Positions 25,736 to 34,075 of a stretch of 64,000 bases of DNA are shown piece after piece; within the stretch, counting starts at the first letter, position 1; each line of letters starts with the position of its first letter. Below the pieces are notes generated by a model, which saw only the letters and a list, made by a program, of their open reading frames with translations, was not told the DNA's origin and searched no databases. Source of the DNA: JAPOUP01 sp026708635 (GTDB lineage: Bacteria; Pseudomonadota; Alphaproteobacteria; Rhodobacterales; Rhodobacteraceae); contig OZ241336.1 in assembly GCA_965200115.1 (NCBI GenBank), forward strand, positions 3,224,001 through 3,288,000, written 5' to 3'. Position numbers and translations under genes: made by a program.

Positions 25736-28356
25736 AGCTTCTGTCAATCCGCGTGAACAACGTGCGGCGTTTCACGCAGCCCGTGGAAATAGTGGATATC
25801 GGTCCCGGCCTTAACGTGCTCGCCGCTCCCAACGAACACGGCAAGTCAACCCTGTTCGACGCCCTGCACGCGCTGTTTTTCTTCCAGGTAACGTCATGGA
25901 AACGGAAGGAAGCCGCGAGTCTCGCTCCCCATGCTGGAGGCAACCCTGAAGTTACGGCCGAGATCGAGATCAAAGGGGAGACCTATCGCGTGTCCAAGGT
26001 ATTCTCGTCGAGGCCTGGCCAACGGAAGGTGACCGTCCATCGGAACGGCAACCTCCTGAAGCAGGCGGAAGACGCGGAGGATTGGATCAGTGAACTGATA
26101 AAGCCAAACAGGGATGGAGGCCCGGCCGGTCTGCTCTGGGTGCGTCAGGGGCTGACCGGACTCCAGTCCGGCAAGGACGACGACACCCTGGCCGCGCGGC
26201 GTGATCTGCTGTCCTCCGTCGCGGGAGAGATCGACGACATCACCGGCGGTCGCCAGATGGAGAGGATTCGAACGACATTGACAGACAGCCTTGAAAACTA
26301 CCTGACCGGGACGGGGTCCACCAGAAAGCACGGACCTCTCTGGACTGCCGAGCAAACCGTCGCGGAATTGGACGAAGAGATGTCGGGGTTGCGGGGCATG
26401 GTCGGGCAACTGCATGACAAGCTGACGGAACGGCGAGACCTGCAACGCGAAAAGGCCTCGCTCACGGATCCCGCCGCCATCAAGGAAAGGGAGGACGCGC
26501 TTGAGGCTGCCCGGGTCACATTGGACGACGCCAGATCCTATCTCGACAGAAAGGCGAAAGCCGACAAGGACAATCAGGTGGCGCAGCTTACCTTGAAGAC
26601 CCACCAAGACCGGCTCAAAACGGTTAAGGACCAACTTGCGGAATTCCGTGCGGCGGAGAGCGCGCTGGCGGAATTACAGGAGAGGGTTAGCGGCGCCGAG
26701 GATCAGTTGGCCGAAGCGGAAAAGGATTTGGGTGAGGCCAGAGCTGCGGAGGAAAACGCCCGGAACGAAAGGACGTCCGCTGAACGAACACGTGAAAACG
26801 TTCAGGCCGCGGACAATGACCGCAAGGGGGTGGAGCGCCGCCGCGAGCTGACCGGACAGCTGAAAGACGCTCGGCGTCATTCCGCCGCCGCCGCCGCCGC
26901 CCGCAATACGATCGCCGCCGCTCCGGACGCTGGCCAGATCGAGCGGGTGGAAGAGGCCTGGCAGGCGCTTGAGCTTGTGCAACGTGCCCGTAAAGCCTCG
27001 GCGGCCGCCATCACGTTGACGGCCGAGCCCGACATGCGGGATCGGGTGACGCTGGACGGTAAACCGCTGGAAACTGGACAACGCATCGCCTTACCCGAAG
27101 GAGGGGACATCGCGATCGCCGGTGTCGGATCGATCCGCGTGCACCCGGCCGCCCATCGGGACGAAGCCGATCTGCAGAGGGCACGGGAGGAGTTCGACGC
27201 CGCGCTGAAGGCGGCCGGGTGCGCCTCGCTGCAGTCTACGCGACAGGCCGGGAAATCCCGCCGGGCCGCCGAAGATACCCTGCGGGACGCTGATACGAAG
27301 TTGGGGATCGCGGCGCCCGACGGGATACAGGCATTGATGGACGAGATCGCCATCCTGCCGGAAACCGTGCCGGAGGATGAAAATCTTCCCTCCCAGGCGG
27401 ATGCGGACGCCGCTTTCGACGAAGCCAAAGAAAAGCATAACAAGGCATCGGCAAATCTGGAAGGCGCACTGACCGGTCATCGGGCCAGGCAGGGAGACGT
27501 GCGTGAATTACGTGTCCGGCGGGATGAAGCCCAGCACCGGCTTGAACGCGCGTCAGCGGCCGTCGATGACCCGGCTGAGCGTGAACGGGAGTTGAACGAT
27601 CTGTGCGCGAAAGTCCCTGAACTGGAGAAAGACGCCGGAGAGGCGCGACAAAGGGTTCAGGAACTCGACGATTCCGCCCCTGACATGTCACTTATCGAAG
27701 CCGGGGCGCAACGTGCGAAAAGTGTCGTCGATGCCGCCGAAAAACGCCTCTTCGAGATCGGCAAACGGCTGTCAGTCCTGGAAGCCCTGATCAACCATGA
27801 GGCGGATCTGGCCGTTGAGGAAAAGCTGCTGGAGATTGTGGGAAAACTGGAAGCCGCCAAATCTCATGCGGGGCGGGTTCAGGCCGAGGTGAAGGTGCTC
27901 CAGCGGCTGGATGACGCGCTTTCCGAGGCCAGGCAGCAGGCGCATGACACCTACATAGGTCCGATCCGCAAGGAATTGGGCCCTCTGCTGCGCATGATAT
28001 TGCCGGGCGCGGAACTGATACTGGACCCCGACAGCGTCCTTCCCACCGGACTGTCACGTCCGGAAGGTGAGGACACCTATGAACAACTGTCCGGCGGCAC
28101 CCAGGAACAGATCGCGCTTTTGGTGCGACTGGCCTTCGCGCGTCTTCTGATAAAATCCGGAACCCCCGCTCCGGTCATTCTGGATGATGCGATTGTCTAT
28201 ACTGACGATGACCGGATCGAGCGAATGTTTGATGCGCTGACCCAACAGGCCGGGGACATGCAGGTCATCGTGCTGTCGTGCCGTCAGAAAGTCTTTCGTG
28301 GATTGGGTGGACAAACACTATCGATCCGGCATGCTGGGGCGGAGGCCAGCGCATGA
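25732..28356 (+). CDS. SbcC/Rad50-like SMC ATPase (YhaN-like)
   Basis: An 874-residue SMC-type ATPase. Walker A is APNEHGKST (about 32-40), a YhaN-like variant. Long coiled coils run from about 190-380 and 480-740. A central globular stretch near 400-470 replaces the zinc hook (no CxxC seen). The ABC signature LSGGTQEQIALL is at about 785 and Walker B VILDDAI at about 815. It overlaps the nuclease gene by 4 bases and should form a heterotetramer that opens or clamps DNA for cutting. SbcC is normally about 1000 residues, so this is a compact relative. Confidence 0.87.
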   Translation: MKLLSIRVNNVRRFTQPVEIVDIGPGLNVLAAPNEHGKSTLFDALHALFFFQVTSWKRKEAASLAPHAGGNPEVTAEIEIKGETYRVSKVFSSRPGQRKVTVHRNGNLLKQAEDAEDWISELIKPNRDGGPAGLLWVRQGLTGLQSGKDDDTLAARRDLLSSVAGEIDDITGGRQMERIRTTLTDSLENYLTGTGSTRKHGPLWTAEQTVAELDEEMSGLRGMVGQLHDKLTERRDLQREKASLTDPAAIKEREDALEAARVTLDDARSYLDRKAKADKDNQVAQLTLKTHQDRLKTVKDQLAEFRAAESALAELQERVSGAEDQLAEAEKDLGEARAAEENARNERTSAERTRENVQAADNDRKGVERRRELTGQLKDARRHSAAAAAARNTIAAAPDAGQIERVEEAWQALELVQRARKASAAAITLTAEPDMRDRVTLDGKPLETGQRIALPEGGDIAIAGVGSIRVHPAAHRDEADLQRAREEFDAALKAAGCASLQSTRQAGKSRRAAEDTLRDADTKLGIAAPDGIQALMDEIAILPETVPEDENLPSQADADAAFDEAKEKHNKASANLEGALTGHRARQGDVRELRVRRDEAQHRLERASAAVDDPAERERELNDLCAKVPELEKDAGEARQRVQELDDSAPDMSLIEAGAQRAKSVVDAAEKRLFEIGKRLSVLEALINHEADLAVEEKLLEIVGKLEAAKSHAGRVQAEVKVLQRLDDALSEARQQAHDTYIGPIRKELGPLLRMILPGAELILDPDSVLPTGLSRPEGEDTYEQLSGGTQEQIALLVRLAFARLLIKSGTPAPVILDDAIVYTDDDRIERMFDALTQQAGDMQVIVLSCRQKVFRGLGGQTLSIRHAGAEASA

Positions 28357-28398
28357 AACGCGGCCATGGGACATCCACGGCTTTCGGTGGGTCAGGAA

Positions 28399-28545
28399 AT
28401 GAACCGAGTGGACGCCGACGTTCAGGGTCCGGGCGGGTTTGTCAGATCCATCGCGGAAATCCTGCGGGGCGATCCAGGCGGTCGGAATATGGCAGGATTA
28501 TCCTTCCCTTCGTCGTACTCCGCCGACACGTCATGGGGGAACGGG
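28399..28545 (+). pseudogene. Scar of a type I restriction HsdM N-terminus
   Basis: ATG 28399 reads MNRVDADVQG and then GFVRSIAEILRGD. After a frame change near 28470 it continues as RRSEYGRIILPFVVLRRHVMGE. Together these form the HsdM N-terminal helical domain (a 'LRG...YgrvILPfvVLRRL' pattern). Nothing of the methyltransferase domain follows. It lies in the 400-base gap between the SbcC-like and OLD-like genes, which holds no other recognisable gene. I read it as the remnant of a deleted restriction-modification operon. Confidence 0.6.
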
Positions 28546-28761
28546 AGACCGGGCGGAGGCGACGAGCGTCACGGTCGCGGGTCAGCCCAAAGGGTCCGAA
28601 CGGTCGCGGAAGGCGCATTGGCCGGGCGGGTCGCATGCCATGGCCGTCCCTAACCGCCTGAACGAAACCGGACCCGGGACCCGGGCGTGATGGAGAGGTA
28701 TCGGGAGGCGGAATTACCGCTCCATTCTCGCCAGGGAAGACAATAGACGAGGGGTTCGGCA

Positions 28762-30489
28762 ATGCTCACCAAGCTCAAAATCAGGAATTTCAAAAGATTT
28801 GGGGAGGTGGAAGTTGAACTGGGCAACCCGGTTGTCTTTGTGGGGCCGAATAATTCCGGCAAGACTTCGGCGATGCAGGCGCTGTCTCTTTGGAACATCG
28901 GCGTCAAGCGGTGGCAGGAAAAGCGGGCGGGAAAGACGGCTCCCGGGAAACGCTCGGGCGTCACCATAAACCGCCGGGATTTGCCTGCGATCCCCGTTCC
29001 GGTCGCAAATCTGCTTTGGCGTGACCTGCATGTGCGAAACGTAACCCGATCCAACGGTGGCCAACGAACGGAAAATGTCTGGATCGATATACTGGTCGAA
29101 GGCATACACGACGACGAAAGATGGGTTTGCGGCCTCGAGTTCTATTACGCGAACGAGGAATCCTTCTATTGCAGGCCAATGCGCCTCGAAGGTGGAAAAC
29201 ACCCCGAACGTATGCCGGTTCCTCCCCCCGCAACCTTGGTCGACGTAGCGCTTTTGCCGCCGATGTCCGGCCTTGCGGCCACCGAAACACGTTTGGATCA
29301 AGGGGCCGTCAATGTACGGGTCGGTGAAGGACGCACCGCGGAGGTGCTGCGAAACCTCTGCCATCGAGTACACTCGACGCGCCCCGATCTCTGGAATGAT
29401 CTGGTCACGAAAGTGGAGGCGCTTTTCGGAGTGAAACTTGCCGCGCCCCGATACATTGAAGGGCGTGGCGAAATTTCCATGGGATACCAGGACAGCGGGG
29501 TTTATCTCGATCTGTCGTCCAGCGGTCGCGGCCTGCAGCAAACGCTGCTTATGCTCGCCTACGTGGCGGCGAATCCCGGTGCCACGATTCTGCTTGATGA
29601 ACCCGATGCGCATCTGGAAATCCTGCGTCAACGCCAGATTTACAAAGTCATAACCGAACTGGCGACCAAACAGGGCACCCAGGTCATAGCGGCAAGCCAT
29701 TCCGAGGTTCTTCTGAACGAGGCGGCCGGCAGGGATCTCGTCGTCGCTTTCGTCGGCACGCCACATAGAATCGATGGTCGGTCCAGCTCCAGCCAGGTGC
29801 GCAAGGCGCTTTCCCGGATCGGTTTTGATCAGTACCACCAGGCGGAAATGACTGGCTGGGTCCTCTATCTCGAAGGCTCGACGGATCTCGCGATACTTCA
29901 GTCTTTTGCCCGGAGGCTTGGCCATGCCGCTATCGACGCTCTGCAAAGACCGTTCGTTCATTATGTGGGCAACCAGCCAAGGAAGGCCGAAGAGCATTTC
30001 TTCGGACTTCGCGAGGCGTTTCCGAAGCTTCGGGGAGTGGCAATTTTCGATCGGCTGGAGCAAAGCGTTCCGGAAAACGAAACCCTGGGGCATTTGGCAT
30101 GGAGCAAACGGGAAATCGAGAACTACCTATGTACCGAGCGAACGCTCGAGGCATTCTCTCGTGAATCCGGTGAGAATGAAGCTTCCGGTCCCCTGTTTGA
30201 GAAGCCCGAGGCCAAAAGGCGGACATTGGCAATGCGGGAGTCCATATCGGAAATTGTGGAGGCCATGCGAACCCTGGACAAGGGGTCTCCATGGGATCGG
30301 GACGCAAAGGTCAGCGACGATTTCCTGGCCCCCCTTTTCAAGGCGTATTACAGCAAGCTGAACCTGCCGAACTTAATGGAAAAGAAGGATTTTTACGAAC
30401 TTGCGCTGTTTGTTCCGCAAGATGAGATCGAAATTGAAATCCATGAAAAGCTTGACGCCATTTCCTCAGTCGCGGAGGGTTCAGCATAA
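28762..30489 (+). CDS. OLD-like AAA ATPase with Toprim nuclease domain
   Basis: 575 residues. The N-terminal ABC-type ATPase has Walker A GPNNSGKTS (about 28-36), a signature-like SSSGRGLQQTLLML (about 250) and Walker B ILLDEPDAHLE (about 276-286), followed by a switch His in AASHSE. From about 365 a Toprim domain begins with VLYLEGSTD (metal-binding Glu at about 371); GVAIFDR is a poorer match to the usual DxD. This is the architecture of OLD (overcoming lysogenisation defect) nucleases and of GajA. No UvrD-like GajB partner is adjacent, so it is best called a stand-alone OLD-family protein, plausibly anti-phage. Confidence 0.82.
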   Translation: MLTKLKIRNFKRFGEVEVELGNPVVFVGPNNSGKTSAMQALSLWNIGVKRWQEKRAGKTAPGKRSGVTINRRDLPAIPVPVANLLWRDLHVRNVTRSNGGQRTENVWIDILVEGIHDDERWVCGLEFYYANEESFYCRPMRLEGGKHPERMPVPPPATLVDVALLPPMSGLAATETRLDQGAVNVRVGEGRTAEVLRNLCHRVHSTRPDLWNDLVTKVEALFGVKLAAPRYIEGRGEISMGYQDSGVYLDLSSSGRGLQQTLLMLAYVAANPGATILLDEPDAHLEILRQRQIYKVITELATKQGTQVIAASHSEVLLNEAAGRDLVVAFVGTPHRIDGRSSSSQVRKALSRIGFDQYHQAEMTGWVLYLEGSTDLAILQSFARRLGHAAIDALQRPFVHYVGNQPRKAEEHFFGLREAFPKLRGVAIFDRLEQSVPENETLGHLAWSKREIENYLCTERTLEAFSRESGENEASGPLFEKPEAKRRTLAMRESISEIVEAMRTLDKGSPWDRDAKVSDDFLAPLFKAYYSKLNLPNLMEKKDFYELALFVPQDEIEIEIHEKLDAISSVAEGSA

Positions 30490-30594
30490 GCAACACTTGC
30501 AATGTCGTTGCCGGTCCTAACGGGGCCTTTGACAAGTCGCTTGACACCTTGATCAACCGGCCGCCCGGACCATTCCGCAGATAGGCAAGCTCAA

Positions 30595-30966
30595 TCAGAT
30601 GCTCTCGTGCGCCGTGATGACCTGATCGACCAGCAGCCGGTGCTGGCCACGCTTCTTGTTCGGTTGTCCGGCTTTGTTCTTGATCGTGACAGTTTGGCCG
30701 GCATTGTCGGTCGGCATGACCATGGCGCGCAAGAAGCGTGCGTCCATGGGAAATGTCCCGAATAGAGCAAGTATCGCGTCCGTCGCCTCCATAGCCAGAG
30801 ATGCGTCTACGCTGCAAAGGCCCAAAGGGAGATCGGCGGCGAAGCCAGGACCTTCGCGCCGCAACATGAGGTCGGCGAGCATGTCCGCGACGTCGTCTGG
30901 ACCGCCTCGCAGCACCGCGAGCAATCAATGGGTTGCGGCGACAGGAACCAAGGTCAACTTGGACAT
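30595..30966 (-). pseudogene. Unidentified gene with in-frame TGA
   Basis: From ATG 30966 the frame reads MSKLTLVPVAATH, meets TGA at 30927-30925, then continues for about 110 codons (LLAVLRGGPDDVADMLADLML, VMPTDNAGQTVTIKNKAGQ, KKRGQHRLLVDQVITAHESI) to a stop at 30595. The sequence after the TGA looks like real coding DNA with balanced composition, so the TGA probably replaced a TGG (Trp). I do not recognise the family. The second part could also be translated on its own from the TTG at 30924. Confidence 0.4.
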
Positions 30967-31037
30967 GGATGCAAGCGCAAGAAGATTGGCACGGACGCCT
31001 GGAATGCGCGTGACGTTTCCAGAGATTGTGTTCTCAA

Positions 31038-31328
31038 CCAGATGCAATGTCCTTCCCCACGGATGATGTACCCGGCCCCGGCGCCCGCATAGACCGGCTC
31101 TGCATCAGAACCGAGCGAGGACGAGTGGGTCGCCGCGACCATCGAGACCGCGACCCTGCCCAGATGCACCGTGCCGCCTTTGTTGAACCCCACCGTCGCC
31201 ACGCCCTCGGTCACCTCCCAATGACCCATCAGGTCATAGATGCCGACCAGCGGCGCCCCGGTCTCCCGTGACAGGGCAAGCGCATCTCCCGTGTGATCGC
31301 CATGCCCATGGGTCAGAAGGATGTGGGT
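31038..31328 (-). pseudogene. UPF0173 metal-dependent hydrolase, internal fragment
   Basis: The minus strand encodes THILLTHGHGDHTGDALAL with the metallo-beta-lactamase HxHxDH motif. It continues to GIYDLMGHWEVTEG, VGFNKGGTVHLGRVAVSMV and GAGYIIRGEGHCIW, then becomes unrelated. This is the middle of a UPF0173 (YtkL-like) hydrolase. Both ends are gone: the 5' break abuts the XRE gene and the 3' break lies near 31040. Confidence 0.72.
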
Positions 31329-31723
31329 GGCGAAAAAAAGAAGACAGCCTGACCGCCCGGTGGCTGTGGTCCTGGATCGCCGAGGAACGGAAGCGGCGAA
31401 AGATCAGCCGTTCCGAGTTCGCCCGCCGCATCGGCATACGCCGTGAGACGCTTTACCGGATAGAGGAAGGCAAAGCCAGTTCCGCGGCTTCAACGCTGCT
31501 GGAAGCCCTGGATCGACTCGGCGCTCTCGGAGCGGTCGCCGAGATAGGCGATATGGATTGGCACGGGGCGGTACTCAGTCTTTCAAAACACGAGATCCGG
31601 AAGTACGACGCCATAGCGGAGGACTCGGGGCTTTCAAGGGCGCAGGTGGTCAGGCAACTGGCCGCCGAAGGGCTGCTGGCCAGACGGGCGGCTGACGTGG
31701 GGAGGAGGCGCGGGAGGAAATAG
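31268..31723 (+). CDS. XRE-type helix-turn-helix regulator, start uncertain
   Basis: The conserved part begins about 25 codons in: LWSWIAEERKRRKISRSEF, ARRIGIRRETLYRIEEGKA, LLEALDRLGAL. This is an XRE/Cro-like HTH. A Ser/Arg-rich tail follows (LSKHEIRKYDAIAEDSGLSR, QVVRQLAAEGLL), resembling a second ribbon-helix-helix-like segment. The only in-frame ATG (31268) lies within the reversed UPF0173 remnant, so the native start may have been lost at that junction. It could be the antitoxin partner of the ImmA/IrrE-like peptidase 400 bases away or an orphan. Confidence 0.6.
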   Translation: MTGQAHLPCDRHAHGSEGCGWRKKEDSLTARWLWSWIAEERKRRKISRSEFARRIGIRRETLYRIEEGKASSAASTLLEALDRLGALGAVAEIGDMDWHGAVLSLSKHEIRKYDAIAEDSGLSRAQVVRQLAAEGLLARRAADVGRRRGRK

Positions 31724-31831
31724 TTCCCGCATGGACCCAAGAAGAACCCGGAATCGAGATCCAATAAGGAATCAAAGGGATTGCTTTCGCAAATTACCCC
31801 TCACCATCACTACCGAGGCGTTCCTTGAGAA

Positions 31832-32181
31832 ATGTCGCCAGAGCGTCATACGCGAGGAACGGAGGCGGAGAGGCCGTCTCGGGACGGGCGATTATTACGT
31901 CGTTCGGGGTTGGGAAACGATCAACCTGCGGTCTGCAAGTGCAAAATTTCCGAAGATCATTCCGTTTGGTGGGACGGCCTTGAATTCGAGGTCTACGACC
32001 CGAGCGTTACCGCATGGAATGAAGTGGCGCGGTCTATATTTTCGTCAGACACGTTCAGGGGGAATGGTACGCCGAATACGTCGGGCAGACAGAAACTCTC
32101 AAGAAACGCTTAAGCGATCATGATAAGTGGCGGGAAGCGGTCAGTCGTCCGGAACTCCAAACCGAATTGACATCGTGCTAG
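31832..32181 (+). pseudogene. GIY-YIG-like nuclease gene, frameshifted
   Basis: The frame from 31832 gives CKISEDHSVWWDGLEFEVYD and PSVTAWNEV. At about 32026 the coding sense moves by one base to GAVYIFVRHVQGEWYAEYVG, then QTETLKKRLSDHDKWREAV, with a stop at 32179-32181. VYIF...YVGQ...LKKRLSDH is the GIY-YIG pattern (the Y-I-F and Y-V-G halves, then the Arg-bearing helix). Hypothetical proteins with this domain normally run on for another 20-30 residues. The 3' end collides with the opposing ImmA/IrrE gene. Confidence 0.55.
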
Positions 32182-32620
32182 GCGAGACCCGGAAAATGTC
32201 CGCCAACTTTTTGATGTCGGTTTCGCCCGCGGATATTTGTTGATCGACCAAATCCCACGGCATGAGAATGTCAGCGGCGAAATTGTTGGCCTCTTTTTCT
32301 ATCCGGTTGTTGAGGCCGGAACGAAACAGGAAGTCGTCTTTTATTCCATCGCCTATTTCGCGGTTATGAAGAACGAAGTGCGCTATTTCATGCGCTACGG
32401 TAAACCGTTGTCTAGTGAAGCTGTGGTCCCCGTTGACTATGATTTCAAACCGATCTTTGCCTGAGTCGGACTTTTTGATCAAACCGGAGACACTCTTCGG
32501 CCAGGTACCCTTTTCGGTTTCGTAGACCTTAACGCCAAGGTCCTTGGCGATCGCGAGAACGTCTACCGGGGGAGCTTTTTGGTGCGTGAGTATGACTTCC
32601 GTTTTTTCACTCGTTATCAT
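32141..32620 (-). CDS. ImmA/IrrE-family metallo-endopeptidase
   Basis: ATG 32620, with GGAGAA six bases upstream, gives 159 residues; ATG 32635 is also in frame. The zinc motif is HEIAHFVLH (about residues 76-84), and a third ligand Glu is likely in NRIEKEANNFAADILMP (about 104-120), the DUF955 pattern. Such peptidases cleave a cognate XRE-type repressor in mobile elements, stress responses or toxin-antitoxin modules. A 57-codon open frame without a clear start lies just upstream on the same strand, ends inside this gene and may be the tail of a lost antitoxin/repressor. Confidence 0.86.
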   Translation of the reverse strand: MITSEKTEVILTHQKAPPVDVLAIAKDLGVKVYETEKGTWPKSVSGLIKKSDSGKDRFEIIVNGDHSFTRQRFTVAHEIAHFVLHNREIGDGIKDDFLFRSGLNNRIEKEANNFAADILMPWDLVDQQISAGETDIKKLADIFRVSPSTMSIRFGVPDD

Positions 32621-32635
32621 TCTGGTTCTCCACAT

Positions 32636-33043
32636 TATTCAGTTTTCGTTTTACGGCTTCTCCCGCTTCTGGCACGGATTCCTCTGGCCTGCCTTTCTCG
32701 CCTGGACTTGGTCTCCCGTTGAAAAAAGTTTGGGACTTTCCTTTGTTTCCGTCAATACGGGGATAGGGAATGAGAATTCAAGATCAAGGCAACCGCTCGC
32801 CTTCGGGAGAAAGCCGGATTAAGGCCACCGGAACCCCGTTCGCTGACGACTGCCGAAATGTCCGTTCGCCGAAAAGTCGGGTGAGACCGACTGTCTTGTG
32901 GATTTTCCCGTGACGCATGTGTGGGGGACAAGCCGTAAAGGGGGGAGAACGGTAAAAATGACCACCATGGCCATGGGGATCATGAGACGGCGGATCCGAA
33001 CGCGAAGGGGATACTGAACCGACCGTGGACGATCGGGAAAATC
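32636..33043. other. Degenerate stretch, no clear gene
   Basis: About 400 bases of mixed composition between the accessory region and the sulfonate operon. A minus-strand open frame (ending SVPEAGEAVKRKLNN...NDNE, overlapping the peptidase start) lacks a start codon. Nothing else is recognisable. Confidence 0.4.
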
Positions 33044-34060
33044 TCATTCCGGTCCGGTCCCGGTGGCGAGGGCGCGGGCACCGTCCAGATAGACGCTGGG
33101 TACGGTCAGGCCGCCGGCGCGGGCGCGTGTGACGGCGGCGGCGCGCCGGTCGCCCGGCAGCCGCGCGCCCTCAAGTCCGGCGATCAGGCCAAGGAGCGCC
33201 TCGATCCGGTCCGTGAAGGCGGTGCCGTCATGGGGCTTGAGGGCAATGAGCGTCTGGCCCGAGCCCGACGGCGGGCCGTCGGCGGTGAAGAAGGAGGAGA
33301 CGTCGGTGCTCGCGTTCGCGGCGGTGAAGGTGGCGGACAGGATTTCCACCATCAGCGCCAGCGCCGTACCCTTGGCTCCGCCAATGGGCAGCATGGTGCC
33401 GGCTAGGGCGGCCTCAGGATCGGTTGTGGGCCGCCCGTCGCCGTCGAGCGCCCAGTTACGGGGAATTGGCTGGCGGGTTTTCATCGCGTTCATAACCTTG
33501 CCACGCGCGACGACCGAGAGCGAAAGGTCGATCACCAGGGGAGGGCGGTTCCGGCGCGGCGCGGCGAAAGCGATGGGGTTGGTGCCGAAGACCGGTACGT
33601 TCGCGCCCGAGGGTGCCATCGCGGCCGGAGCGTTGGCGAACATGAGTCCGATAAGCCCCGCCGCCGCGATCCTATCCACCTGCACCGACAGCGCGCCGCA
33701 GTGGTGGGATCGCGTGACGGCCATGCTGGCGCTGCCCTGCGCCTCGGCGGCGTCGATTCCCCAGGTGACGGCCCGGTCGAGGGCAGGGTAGGCGAAGCCG
33801 TTCCCCGCGTCTATCCTCGCCGATCCCGGCGCGATCGCCTCGACTTGCGGTACGGCGTGGCCATCGACCTTTCCGGATCGCGCCTGCGCGACATAGTCGC
33901 CGAGACGCGACAGGCCATGCCCGACCTGTCCCTCGGCCTCCGCCGCCACAAGGGCCCGCGCCACGGACGCGGCGTTCGTCTTGGAGACTTCATTGGCGGC
34001 GAGGGCGTCGGTGGCCAGGGTTTCCGCCGCGGCAATCGATATGGTCTCGGTCGCCGGCAC
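33044..34060 (-). CDS. comC: Ldh2-family dehydrogenase, ComC-like sulfolactate dehydrogenase
   Basis: 338 residues of the malate/L-lactate dehydrogenase type 2 family (NAD(P)-dependent, not Rossmann-type). The SRLGDYVAQARSGKV N-terminal part, SMAVTRSHHCGALSVQVDRIA with the catalytic His, and VFGTNPIAFAAPR are characteristic. In sulfonate-degrading bacteria a protein of this family, ComC, is the (R)-sulfolactate dehydrogenase, which equilibrates sulfolactate with sulfopyruvate. It is the last gene of the operon, right after suyB. The comC assignment rests on family plus context; a different 2-hydroxy-acid substrate is possible. Confidence 0.75.
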   Translation of the reverse strand: MPATETISIAAAETLATDALAANEVSKTNAASVARALVAAEAEGQVGHGLSRLGDYVAQARSGKVDGHAVPQVEAIAPGSARIDAGNGFAYPALDRAVTWGIDAAEAQGSASMAVTRSHHCGALSVQVDRIAAAGLIGLMFANAPAAMAPSGANVPVFGTNPIAFAAPRRNRPPLVIDLSLSVVARGKVMNAMKTRQPIPRNWALDGDGRPTTDPEAALAGTMLPIGGAKGTALALMVEILSATFTAANASTDVSSFFTADGPPSGSGQTLIALKPHDGTAFTDRIEALLGLIAGLEGARLPGDRRAAAVTRARAGGLTVPSVYLDGARALATGTGPE

Positions 34061-34075
34061 CGCAGCGCCCCCCCG

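Noticed and set aside
28762..30489. The OLD-like gene as part of a Gabija system
   Set aside because: Gabija needs a UvrD-like helicase (GajB) next to GajA; none is present up- or downstream.
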